Of a DNA stretch of 64,000 nucleotides, positions 17,997-25,591 are shown one piece after another. The stretch is taken from the NCBI RefSeq assembly GCF_026343335.1, contig NZ_JAPELX010000001.1, positions 8,370,001-8,434,000 of the forward strand, in the 5' to 3' direction. Under the pieces are notes generated by a model. The model did no database searches. It had not been told where the DNA came from and worked only from the letters and a program-made list of their open reading frames with translations. Made by a program: the position numbers and the translations under genes. Position 1 is the first letter of the stretch; the number at the start of each line of letters is the position of its first letter. The DNA comes from Streptomyces sp. NBC_00078 (GTDB taxonomy: Bacteria > Actinomycetota > Actinomycetes > Streptomycetales > Streptomycetaceae).

Positions 17997-18815
17997 TCAG
18001 GCGAATCCGCCGTTGCTCATCAGAAGCTGGCCGTTGATCCACTGACCCTCCGGCGAGCAGAGGAAGTCGACGAGGTGGGCGGTGTCCTGCGGGGTGCCGA
18101 GCCGGTTGAGCGGCGTCTGGCGAAGCACGTGTGAGCGCCCTTCGTCGGTCATCCAACCGGTGTCCACCGGCCCCGGGTTGATCACGTTGGCGGTGATGCC
18201 GAGGTGGGCGAGTTCGTGGGCGGCGGCCAGGGTGATGCGGTCGAGGGCGCCCTTGCTGGCGCCGTAGGGCATGTTGCCCACGGTGTGGTCGCTGGTCAGG
18301 CTGATGATCCGGCCGCTGCCCGGGGCGGCCGCGAACCGCCGGCCGTACTCCCGGATCAGCAGCCAGGTGGCGCGCGCATTGACCGTGAAGTGCCGGTCGA
18401 AGCTCTCGACGGTGGTGTCGAGCAGACCGGAGGCGACCGATTCACAGTGGCACATCACCAGGGCGGAGACGCTGCCCAGGGTGCCTTCGACCTCGTCGAA
18501 GACGCGCGCCGGAGTGTCCGGGTCGGCCAGGTCCGCCTCGACGGCGGTGGTGGCGGCACCGTTGTCCTTGAGGGCGTCGGCGATCGCATCGGTTGCGCCG
18601 GACTCGCGGCCCCAGGTCATGCGCTCGTCATAGGGGGCCCAGTAAGTGAAGGCGACGTCCCAGCCGGAGGCGGCCAGCCGGCGGGCGATGCCCGCGCCGA
18701 TGCCGACGGTGCGACCCACACCGGTGACCAGGGCGAGCGGGCGGACCGACGGGTGGGGCGGCTCGGGAGTGGGATCTTCCTGGCCGAGGTGTCCTTGGCT
18801 GCTGTTCGTTGTCAC
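17997..18815 (-). CDS. short-chain dehydrogenase/reductase
   Basis: A 272-residue classical SDR using NAD(P). The cofactor motif is an atypical TGVGRTVGIGAGIA at about residues 31-44, resembling the 3-oxoacyl-reductase-like subgroup. The catalytic Ser is in ISLTSDHT and Tyr-Lys in YGASKGA. The C-terminal end LCSPEGQWINGQLLMSNGGF is normal. It lies 20 bases before the phosphotransferase pseudogene and next to a methyltransferase fragment, so it may be a survivor of a damaged cluster. Substrate unknown. Confidence 0.85.
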   Translation of the reverse strand: MTTNSSQGHLGQEDPTPEPPHPSVRPLALVTGVGRTVGIGAGIARRLAASGWDVAFTYWAPYDERMTWGRESGATDAIADALKDNGAATTAVEADLADPDTPARVFDEVEGTLGSVSALVMCHCESVASGLLDTTVESFDRHFTVNARATWLLIREYGRRFAAAPGSGRIISLTSDHTVGNMPYGASKGALDRITLAAAHELAHLGITANVINPGPVDTGWMTDEGRSHVLRQTPLNRLGTPQDTAHLVDFLCSPEGQWINGQLLMSNGGFA

Positions 18816-18929
18816 AGTCCGGGATCGTCCACGATCGGAACCAGCCGGGGCAACTGCCTTTTCGTCAGATGGAGTTGGCCCGCCGAACGACCGTCCCGGT
18901 CATGACCGGGCCACGGCGGTCACCCGATG

Positions 18930-19075
18930 AGGTCCATGTCCACCGCCGACGGCCGGACCAGCCGGCAACCTTGCTGGGTGACGCGGGATTCGAGATCGAG
19001 GCCCAGCTGCCGCTCGACCCGGACGGTGCAGCTCCACGAGCGGTCCTCTTCGCACGCCGGGAGCCTCGCCGGTAG
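18930..19075 (+). pseudogene. C-terminal fragment of a SAM-dependent methyltransferase
   Basis: The frame ending at 19075 encodes LLGDAGFEIEAQLPLDPDG and AVLFARREP, the typical last strand-helix-strand of class I methyltransferases, preceded by RRRPDQPATL. Nothing upstream supplies the SAM-binding motif I, and the sequence before ~18930 is non-coding in character. It is therefore the 3' end left after a deletion. Confidence 0.55.
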
Positions 19076-19101
19076 TTCGGGGGCCGCGGACGGACCCGGC
19101 G

Positions 19102-19245
19102 CTACAGCAGGCCGATATTGGTGAGCGGGAAGTTCCAGTCGTTGCTCTCGACATCGCCGCGGCCGTCCTGAGCCACGGCCGGTGCCGCGAACAGGATCAG
19201 CCCGGCGACGGCGGCGGCCAGAACGGCGATCACACGACGCTTCAC
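19102..19245 (-). CDS. 47-residue secreted peptide
   Basis: GTG at 19245 follows a very strong GAGGAGG ribosome site. The product starts MKRRVIAVLAAAVAGLILFA, a clear signal peptide with a likely cut after AVA (residue ~25). It leaves a mature peptide of about 22 residues: QDGRGDVESNDWNFP followed by LTNIGLL. The mature part contains an RGD triplet and no cysteine. Small peptides of this kind occur in Streptomyces, but I cannot assign a family or function. It lies downstream of a broken MFS gene on the same strand. Confidence 0.75.
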   Translation of the reverse strand: MKRRVIAVLAAAVAGLILFAAPAVAQDGRGDVESNDWNFPLTNIGLL

Positions 19246-19354
19246 GGTTCCTCCTCTACGACGGCGGCAGCGACCACCCTGTGCCGGGCGGGCGGCTCCG
19301 CCCGCCCGGACACGCCGCTCGGCCCGTGGATTCAGCCGACCGGTGGCGGCGGCC

Positions 19355-19950
19355 CTACGCCACGGCCTCCACTCCGCAACCGAGCAGTCGGCCGCCGACG
19401 AGCACCGCGCAGGCCCCGACGGTCAGCAGCCCACCGGCGAGGAAGGTGCCCCGCACGCCGGCGAGCGGCAGGACCAGTCCACCGAGCGCGGCGCCCGCCG
19501 CGATACCGGCGTTGTAGGCACCGGAGTTCGCCGCGAGCGCGATGTCCGTGCGTCCCGGCGCGCACTGCAGCATCGCGTTCTGGGCGGTCATGAACACCGG
19601 CCCGAGTGCACCGCCCATCAGCGACTGGACACGGCCAGCGCGGCCAGCAGTCCGGTGAGCACATGACGTCGGGGCACGGCCCGTACGACGTGGGCGAGCG
19701 GCAGGGACGCGACCGCCACTGTCAGGCCATAGCCGGTGATCAGAAGACCGGCCGCCGACAGGGACACCCGCAGGCTCCCGGAGATGAGGTCCAGCAGACC
19801 GATCGGCAGGTTCTCCGCCGTGTTGAACGTGAACGCGGCCAGCATCAGCGCTCCGAGCACCGCCGGTCTCCGCCATGGAGCCGACGGCCACCCGACCTCA
19901 CCGGTTGTTCCCGCGCCCGCCCGTTGCGCCTGCTCTGTGGACCCTTCCAT
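19355..19950 (-). pseudogene. MFS transporter with internal deletion and frameshift
   Basis: The first part (19950 to ~19618) encodes an MFS start: cytoplasmic leader, TM1-TM2 (LGALMLAAFTFNTAENLPIGLL, LLITGYGLTVAVASLPL) and the VPRRHVLTGLLAALAV loop/TM3. Reading then moves to another frame that resumes near TM9-10 (GPVFMTAQNAMLQ, ANSGAYNAGIAAGAALGG) and ends with TM12 (FLAGGLLTVGACAVLVGG). About half of a normal ~400-residue MFS efflux pump is missing, so it is non-functional. Confidence 0.75.
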
Positions 19951-20033
19951 GCCACAAGCCCAACGGACTCACGGGCCTGGCCGCAACCGAATTCATCTGC
20001 CGCCGGGAGCGGCGGACCAGGTGCTCACCCGCC

Positions 20034-22790
20034 TCAGCCGTCGGACTCCGGCGACGGGAGGTAGGCACCCGGCACGTCGTCCGGTGTGTAGACCTTGCGG
20101 TCACCGGGGTACGGCTTGGTCCAGTTGTGGGTCTGGTACCAGGTGTAGCGGTTCATCTGCTCGTTGTTGGCGTAGTCGGGCACGGCGTGCGGGCCGGTCA
20201 GCCGCTGGTGCGAGGCCCAGGTCTTCCACTGCACGGCGAGCTTCTGCTGGGCCTGCGGCACCGCCGCGGACGTCGGTGCGGCCGCCGCCTTGGTGTCCTG
20301 CGGCGCCGGGGTGTCCGAGCCGCAGGTGGGCTGGGGGCTCACGCCGAGGGTCAGGGAGGTCCGGTTGGGCACCGCGGTGAACGGTGTGGTGTTCGCCTTC
20401 GGGGTGAACGCCCCGTACATCGGGGTGGCAGCGCTGTCGAGCTGGTTCATCGGGTGGATCCCGAGGATCTGCTCGATGGTGCGGACCATCGTGATCTGTG
20501 AGTAGTAGTGGCTGTCGACGGTGTCGTGCTTGGCCCAGGGGCTGATGATCTGGACCGGGGCGCGGTGGCCGTCGACGTGGTCGAGGCCGTTCTGGGAGTC
20601 GTCCTCGACGACGAAGATCGCGGAGTCCTTCCAGTACTTGCTGTGGGAGATCTCGTCGACCGTCCGGCCGACCGCGAGGTCGTTGTCCGCGACCTCGGCC
20701 GCCGCGTTGGCCGGGCCGCCGGTGTGGTCGTTGGAGAACCAGAACATGTTCAGGTTCGCCGGGCCGTTCTTCTCGAAGTCCTGCTTCCAGATCTGTTCCT
20801 TGTAGATGTCCGGGACATCGAGGTCGAACATCGGGAAGCCCTGCACGGACACCTTGTTGAGCGAGGGGATCGCCGAGCCGGTCTGGATGGGGTACTGCGT
20901 CCGCGCCCCGGTGGCTTCCATGTTCTTGCTGTCGCAGTACAGGTTCTGCCAGGTCGCGCCGGCCGGCTTGGTCTCCAGCGACTGGAACTCACCGAAGTCC
21001 TTGACCGACCTGCCGGCCGCCTGCGCGCCGCTCCAGATGAAGCCGGTCTTCTGGTGGCCGAGGGCGTCGTTCTCGGTGTCGTAGCTGCGCTGGTACTCGC
21101 CGGCGGACGATTCGGTGTACTCCGGGTTGTCCGACTGCATCAGCCAGTTGTGGCCCTCGGCGGAGTTCGTGCCGACGTCGTAGAAGTTGTCGTAGAGCCC
21201 GAACTGCGTGGCCAGCGCATGCTGGTTCGGCGTCACGTTCTCGCCGAACGTCGTGAGCGAGGGGTTCCCGTCGCCCTGCGGCAGGTCGCCGTAGACCTGG
21301 TCGTAGGTCCGGTTCTCCTTGACGAGCAGGAAGACGTGCTTGATCGTCGAGGCGTCGCCGAGCCGCAGCGGGACCGGCAGCGCCCTCCCGGAGGTCTTGC
21401 CGCCGGACGTCAGGACCGAGCCGGGCGTCCAGCCGTTCTGCCGGAAGACCTTGGCCGTCTGGGACTTGACGGTCTTGTCGTCCGGCAGCGTGAACTGGGT
21501 CAGGCTCGACGTCGTGTCGTGCGTGCCGTGGCCGGAGGCGGCGGTGGGGCGGCGGGCGTCGATGCCGCGGGTGTTGGAGACGACGACGTTCTTGCCGACG
21601 GTGGCGATCCCCGAGGGGAAGTAGTCCGTCGGGAGCAGACCGACGTAACGGGCGGGCTCCTGCGGGGACTTGTACCGGTAGACGGCGACCGCGTTGGCGC
21701 GGCCGAGCGTCACCAGCAGGCGGCCGTCGTCGGCGAGCGTCACCGCGTTCGGCTCGTAGCCGACCTTCGCCTCCGGCCAGGGCTGGGTGGCGATGGTCTG
21801 TACGACCTTGTCCTTGGCCGTGCTGATGACCGAGACGCTGTTGTCGGCGGTGTTGGTGACGAACACCGCGCCCTTGTTCGCGTACACCGCGGTCGGGTGC
21901 AGGCCGACGTCGATGCTGCCGACCGCGGCAGACGGGTCCGCCGTGTCGATGACGCTGACGGTGCCGGTGGTGGTGGCGCCGGTGCCCGGGTCGGCCGGCA
22001 CGTCGGTGCCGTAGGAGTTGATGGTGGTGTCGCCGGGCTTGGCCGGGCGCCCGCCCTCGTTGCTGACGTAGAGCTTGCCGCCGACCAGGGCCATGCCGCG
22101 GGGGGCGGTGCCGACAGTCCAGCTCTGCTTGACGGTTCCGGTCGCCGCGTCGATGGCGACCACCCGGTTCTGGCCGTTGACCGCGGAATACACGGTGGAG
22201 CCGTCGGCCGAGAACACGGCCGCGCCGACCAGCGCGTGCTTGGCGCCGTCGGCCGGGATCGAGACGGTCACCGGGTTGGAGAGAGTGCCGTCAGCGCCCA
22301 CGGTGAACTTGGTGTAGCCGTCGGTCTGGCCCAGCCACAGCTGCGTGCCGTCGGGCGAGTACGTCGGGCCCTCCTGGCCGACGGAGCCGTTCTTGATGCG
22401 CAGATCGTCGGCCGCGTTGGTGCCGGCCTTCTGCTTCACTTGGCCGGTCGCGAGGTCCATGACGACCAGCGACGCGTCACCGTCGGCGACCGCGGCCGCG
22501 AGGTGCGTGCCGTCCGGGCTGACCGCCGACGACATGATCTTGCCGTCGTTGATGACGGTGCGGCTGCCGTACGGCTTGATGTACTGGTCGCTGGAGATGA
22601 CCTGCCCGTTGGCGGTCCTCCGAGCGACCTGCTGGGTGCCGAACTGCCACGTCGAGGCGACCGCGGTGCCCGTGACGCCGAGCGCGACCGCGATGCCTGC
22701 CGTCACCAGCATGGTGCGACGGCCGACGCGTCTGCCGAGGAGGTTGATCTGGTCCTTCTGCTCAACCCGGCGCTGCCGTGTGACCTGCAT
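20034..22790 (-). CDS. YncE-like beta-propeller / phosphoesterase bifunctional protein
   Basis: A 918-residue extracytoplasmic protein with one N-terminal membrane anchor (about residues 27-46). Residues ~60-450 form a seven-bladed propeller of the YncE/cytochrome-cd1 type (SPDGTHLAAAVADG, YSPDGTQLWLG, VSVIDTADPSAAVGSID). From about 490 is an alkaline-phosphatase-superfamily phosphoesterase domain (HVFLLVKENRTYDQVYGD, EGHNWLMQSDN, NDHTGGPAN, DDSQNGLDHVDGHRAP). The predicted role is hydrolysis of a phosphate ester outside the membrane. It is the third gene of an operon with an ABC ATPase and permease, starting 3 bases after the permease stop. Confidence 0.85.
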   Translation of the reverse strand: MQVTRQRRVEQKDQINLLGRRVGRRTMLVTAGIAVALGVTGTAVASTWQFGTQQVARRTANGQVISSDQYIKPYGSRTVINDGKIMSSAVSPDGTHLAAAVADGDASLVVMDLATGQVKQKAGTNAADDLRIKNGSVGQEGPTYSPDGTQLWLGQTDGYTKFTVGADGTLSNPVTVSIPADGAKHALVGAAVFSADGSTVYSAVNGQNRVVAIDAATGTVKQSWTVGTAPRGMALVGGKLYVSNEGGRPAKPGDTTINSYGTDVPADPGTGATTTGTVSVIDTADPSAAVGSIDVGLHPTAVYANKGAVFVTNTADNSVSVISTAKDKVVQTIATQPWPEAKVGYEPNAVTLADDGRLLVTLGRANAVAVYRYKSPQEPARYVGLLPTDYFPSGIATVGKNVVVSNTRGIDARRPTAASGHGTHDTTSSLTQFTLPDDKTVKSQTAKVFRQNGWTPGSVLTSGGKTSGRALPVPLRLGDASTIKHVFLLVKENRTYDQVYGDLPQGDGNPSLTTFGENVTPNQHALATQFGLYDNFYDVGTNSAEGHNWLMQSDNPEYTESSAGEYQRSYDTENDALGHQKTGFIWSGAQAAGRSVKDFGEFQSLETKPAGATWQNLYCDSKNMEATGARTQYPIQTGSAIPSLNKVSVQGFPMFDLDVPDIYKEQIWKQDFEKNGPANLNMFWFSNDHTGGPANAAAEVADNDLAVGRTVDEISHSKYWKDSAIFVVEDDSQNGLDHVDGHRAPVQIISPWAKHDTVDSHYYSQITMVRTIEQILGIHPMNQLDSAATPMYGAFTPKANTTPFTAVPNRTSLTLGVSPQPTCGSDTPAPQDTKAAAAPTSAAVPQAQQKLAVQWKTWASHQRLTGPHAVPDYANNEQMNRYTWYQTHNWTKPYPGDRKVYTPDDVPGAYLPSPESDG

Positions 22791-22793
22791 GGA

Positions 22794-24152
22794 CTATCCC
22801 TTCGAGGTGGTGTCAAGCAGGTCGACGCTGCCGTCGAACTGCCAGAGCGGGTTCGGTGCGTCCCCTGCCGACGTCCGCACCAGGAAGTAGCCGTTCACTT
22901 CCTTCGGCCCGTCGCCGTCGGCCACGAACCGCCCGTCCGAGGTGATGTCGAGCTGGTAGATGGCGGTCCCCGCGACCGGGACACCGGGCAGATGCCAGGT
23001 CACGGCGCAACGCCAGTCGTTGCCCGCGCCCTCCTGGGCGGCCAGGCCGTCGCTCTTGGTGCACACCGCAGTGGCCCGCAGCTGCGCCTCGGTGACGGCG
23101 GGCCGGTGCAGCTGCCGGGTCTGCAGGCGGTAGAGGTGCGCGAATGCCGTGGCGAGCGACCGCTGGACCTTGTCCTCGCTGATCCCCGAGCCCAGGGAGG
23201 GGGTGGCCACGCCGATCACGGTGACGGTGAGGGCGGTCAGCGCGACCAGCGGCAGCAGCCCGACGGTGAGCGCCCGGCGCCCGGCACCGTCGTAGGCCGG
23301 GTTGGTGAAGTCGCGTCGCAGAAACAGCAGACAGGCCAGCGCGGTCGCGAGTGCCGCCCACACCAGGCTGACCACGACGCCGATCAGGAGCGGGGCGAGC
23401 TGCGTGGGGCCGGTGAACAGACCGTTCCAGGAGATGAAGGCGTAGCCGGGCAGGGCGAGTCGCACGGCGACGGGCAGCGGCAGCATCTGGGCCACCGACA
23501 TCGCGAGCGCGACGAGCGGGGGCAGCAGCAGCCCCATCGGGGACCGCCCCAGCGCGACCGATCCGAGGAATCCGATCGCGGCGAGCGCCAGCGTCGGGGC
23601 GAGGGCGCAGCCCCAGGCGAGCAGCACCCGAACGGCCGCGTCGCCCGGCGCCAGCAGATGTCCGTCGAGGCCGACCAGCGGCTGGTTGCCGACCGCCACG
23701 AGACCGCCCGCCGTGCTGGAGGCGGCGAGCCCCGCCACGAACAGCAGGACGACAGTGAGGCTGGCCAGCGCCTTCGCCACGAAGATCCGCCGGGGCGACC
23801 GGACCGCCACCAGCAGATGGCGCCAGGTGCCGAGCCTGTCCTCGACGGCGAACACGTCGCCCGCCACCACCGAGGTCAGCAACGGCAGCGCCCAGGTGCC
23901 CGCGAAACCGAGCATCACCAGCGGCCCGGCCCACCCCGTGGCATGCATCCAGCGGCCGAAGAGGGTGTCCGAGGGGAGCGTGCTCTGCCGGCTCACTCCC
24001 GCGACGAACAGCGCAGGTGCGATCCAGCAGGCCAGGACCAGCAGGCGGATCCGCCACTGCGAGACCAGCTTCACCAGCTCGAAGCGGTAGCCGCGGGAGA
24101 CCGGGACGCGGCGGACGACGGCCGCCTTGTCGTCGGCGATGGTCGCCGTCAT
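22794..24152 (-). CDS. ABC-2-type transporter permease with C-terminal extracytoplasmic domain
   Basis: A 452-residue membrane protein with about six helices between residues 35 and 300, matching ABC-2 permeases (AGDVFAVEDRLGTWRHLLVAVRSPRR is the coupling-type loop). The last ~130 residues, after a membrane segment near 305-325, form a soluble domain with two cysteines (AVCTKSDG, DWRCAVTWHLPG). Start 24152 overlaps the ATPase stop as ATGA. The soluble domain and the adjacent secreted phosphoesterase suggest the transporter and enzyme handle the same exported compound; this is inference. Confidence 0.82.
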   Translation of the reverse strand: MTATIADDKAAVVRRVPVSRGYRFELVKLVSQWRIRLLVLACWIAPALFVAGVSRQSTLPSDTLFGRWMHATGWAGPLVMLGFAGTWALPLLTSVVAGDVFAVEDRLGTWRHLLVAVRSPRRIFVAKALASLTVVLLFVAGLAASSTAGGLVAVGNQPLVGLDGHLLAPGDAAVRVLLAWGCALAPTLALAAIGFLGSVALGRSPMGLLLPPLVALAMSVAQMLPLPVAVRLALPGYAFISWNGLFTGPTQLAPLLIGVVVSLVWAALATALACLLFLRRDFTNPAYDGAGRRALTVGLLPLVALTALTVTVIGVATPSLGSGISEDKVQRSLATAFAHLYRLQTRQLHRPAVTEAQLRATAVCTKSDGLAAQEGAGNDWRCAVTWHLPGVPVAGTAIYQLDITSDGRFVADGDGPKEVNGYFLVRTSAGDAPNPLWQFDGSVDLLDTTSKG

Positions 24153-25090
24153 CGGCCGGCCTCCTGCTGGTCGGTGAGGGCGAGGAACGCGGCTTCCAGA
24201 GGCGACACCACGGGTGCGAGTTCGCGTACCGCGATGCCCGAGCGCACGAGTCCGGCCATCAGTTCGTCGAGGGCGGGCACCAGTGCGCGCACCACGAGCA
24301 GCCCGGCATCCTGCCGTATGCCGGTGCCGTCGACGACCCGGATGCCGGCCGTGCCGGCGGCCAGCCGGCGTGCGGCGTCCAGGTCGGAGGTGCGCAGCCG
24401 GTAGTCGAGTGCACGGTTCTCGGCGGCCAGCTTGCTCAGCGGCCCGGAGAACACGACCCGTCCCGTGGCGAGGATGGTGACCTCGGAGCACAGTGCCTCC
24501 AGGTCGTCCATGCGGTGGCTCGAGAGCACGACACCGGTTCCGTCCGCGGCGAGCCGGGTGAGAACGCCGTGCACATGTCTTTTGCCCGCCGGATCAAGGC
24601 CGTTGGAGGGTTCGTCGAGCACCAGCAGCCGGGGCTTGGTGAGCAACGCGGCCGCGAGACCCAGTCGTTGACGCATGCCGAGGGAGAAGCCGCGGGTCCG
24701 GTCGTCGGCGACATCGGTGAGCCCGACCTCGTCGAGCACGTCGTCGATCCCCGCCGTCCGCGCGTCGTGGCCGCGGAGTTCGGCCAGCGCCGCGAGGTTC
24801 TGCCGGGCCGTGAGCGAGGGGTAGAGACCGGGCGCGTCCACAAAACCGGCGACCCCGTCGGGAACGGCGAGCGCCCGCTCGACCGGCGTCCCCAGGATCT
24901 CCAGCCGGCCGCCGTCGGCGACTGCCAGGCCCAGCAGGAGGCCGAGCAAGGTCGTCTTGCCGGCGCCGTTCGGTCCGACCAGGCCGTGGATCTGACCCTG
25001 CACCACATCCAGGTCGATGCCGTCGAGTGCGACGACATCGCCGAAGCGTTTGGCGATTCCACGGGCCCGGACTGCGAGGAGTCTGTCCAT
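24149..25090 (-). CDS. ABC transporter ATP-binding protein
   Basis: A 313-residue ATPase, partner of the permease encoded just downstream. Walker A GPNGAGKT, signature FSLGMRQRLGLA, Walker B LLVLDEP and the H-loop SSHRMDD are all present. The C-terminal ~90 residues form the extension typical of drug/lantibiotic-type ABC-2 exporters. Start 25090 (MDRLLAV) follows an AGGAGAAGGG site; the frame upstream is not coding. It heads the operon continuing to 20034. Confidence 0.9.
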   Translation of the reverse strand: MDRLLAVRARGIAKRFGDVVALDGIDLDVVQGQIHGLVGPNGAGKTTLLGLLLGLAVADGGRLEILGTPVERALAVPDGVAGFVDAPGLYPSLTARQNLAALAELRGHDARTAGIDDVLDEVGLTDVADDRTRGFSLGMRQRLGLAAALLTKPRLLVLDEPSNGLDPAGKRHVHGVLTRLAADGTGVVLSSHRMDDLEALCSEVTILATGRVVFSGPLSKLAAENRALDYRLRTSDLDAARRLAAGTAGIRVVDGTGIRQDAGLLVVRALVPALDELMAGLVRSGIAVRELAPVVSPLEAAFLALTDQQEAGR

Positions 25091-25591
25091 AGTCCCTTCT
25101 CCTGCATCTGTCAGGGAACATAGGGACCACGCACAGCGCGGGCGGGGACGGCTGGTTGAACGCCCATGGAACGGATCGTCAAGGCATCGGCAAGTGCGCG
25201 TCACGGACCGGCCGCTATCGGGCCAGACTCGGGCAACGCCGCACGCCTCGGAGCCCGTACGCGACGCCGCTTCCCGCACGGACCGGGCCCTGTGACCGCT
25301 GTGGCGGACGGCGACACGGCGGCACGGCGGACGACTTCGCCGTCCCGCACTTCGACAGGCTGGAGCTGGGCCGGCGGTTGTACCGGGCCGGCCCTACGCC
25401 CTCGTCGTACGACATGCGCAGGGACGACGTGGCGCTGAGCGGCAGGCGCGTGGGCGGGTGCGGCTCGTGATCCGTCCGGGGGCAGCAGGGCTGCCCGGCC
25501 GTTACCCCCAGGGACCTTCCGTGATGCCCCGAGGCGCGTGATGCTGGGCGCGGACCTGGCTGTCGGAACCACCGGAACGACCGGAGATGCC
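25091..25591. other. divergent intergenic region, 501 bases
   Basis: Lies between the ABC ATPase start (minus) and the DUF4157 gene start (plus). A plus frame at about 25335-25470 reads DDFAVPHFDRLELGRRLYR and looks protein-like, but it has no start signal and I do not recognise it; it may be a remnant. No terminator or promoter could be fixed. Confidence 0.35.

Noticed and set aside
20508..24404. A 1298-codon open frame on the plus strand
   Set aside because: Antisense shadow of the phosphoesterase and permease genes. High GC removes stops in this frame; composition is Arg/Val/Gly/Asp rich and has no domain.
25335..25470. Protein-like frame (DDFAVPHFDRLELGRRLYR)
   Set aside because: No start codon context or family; may be a remnant but cannot be supported.
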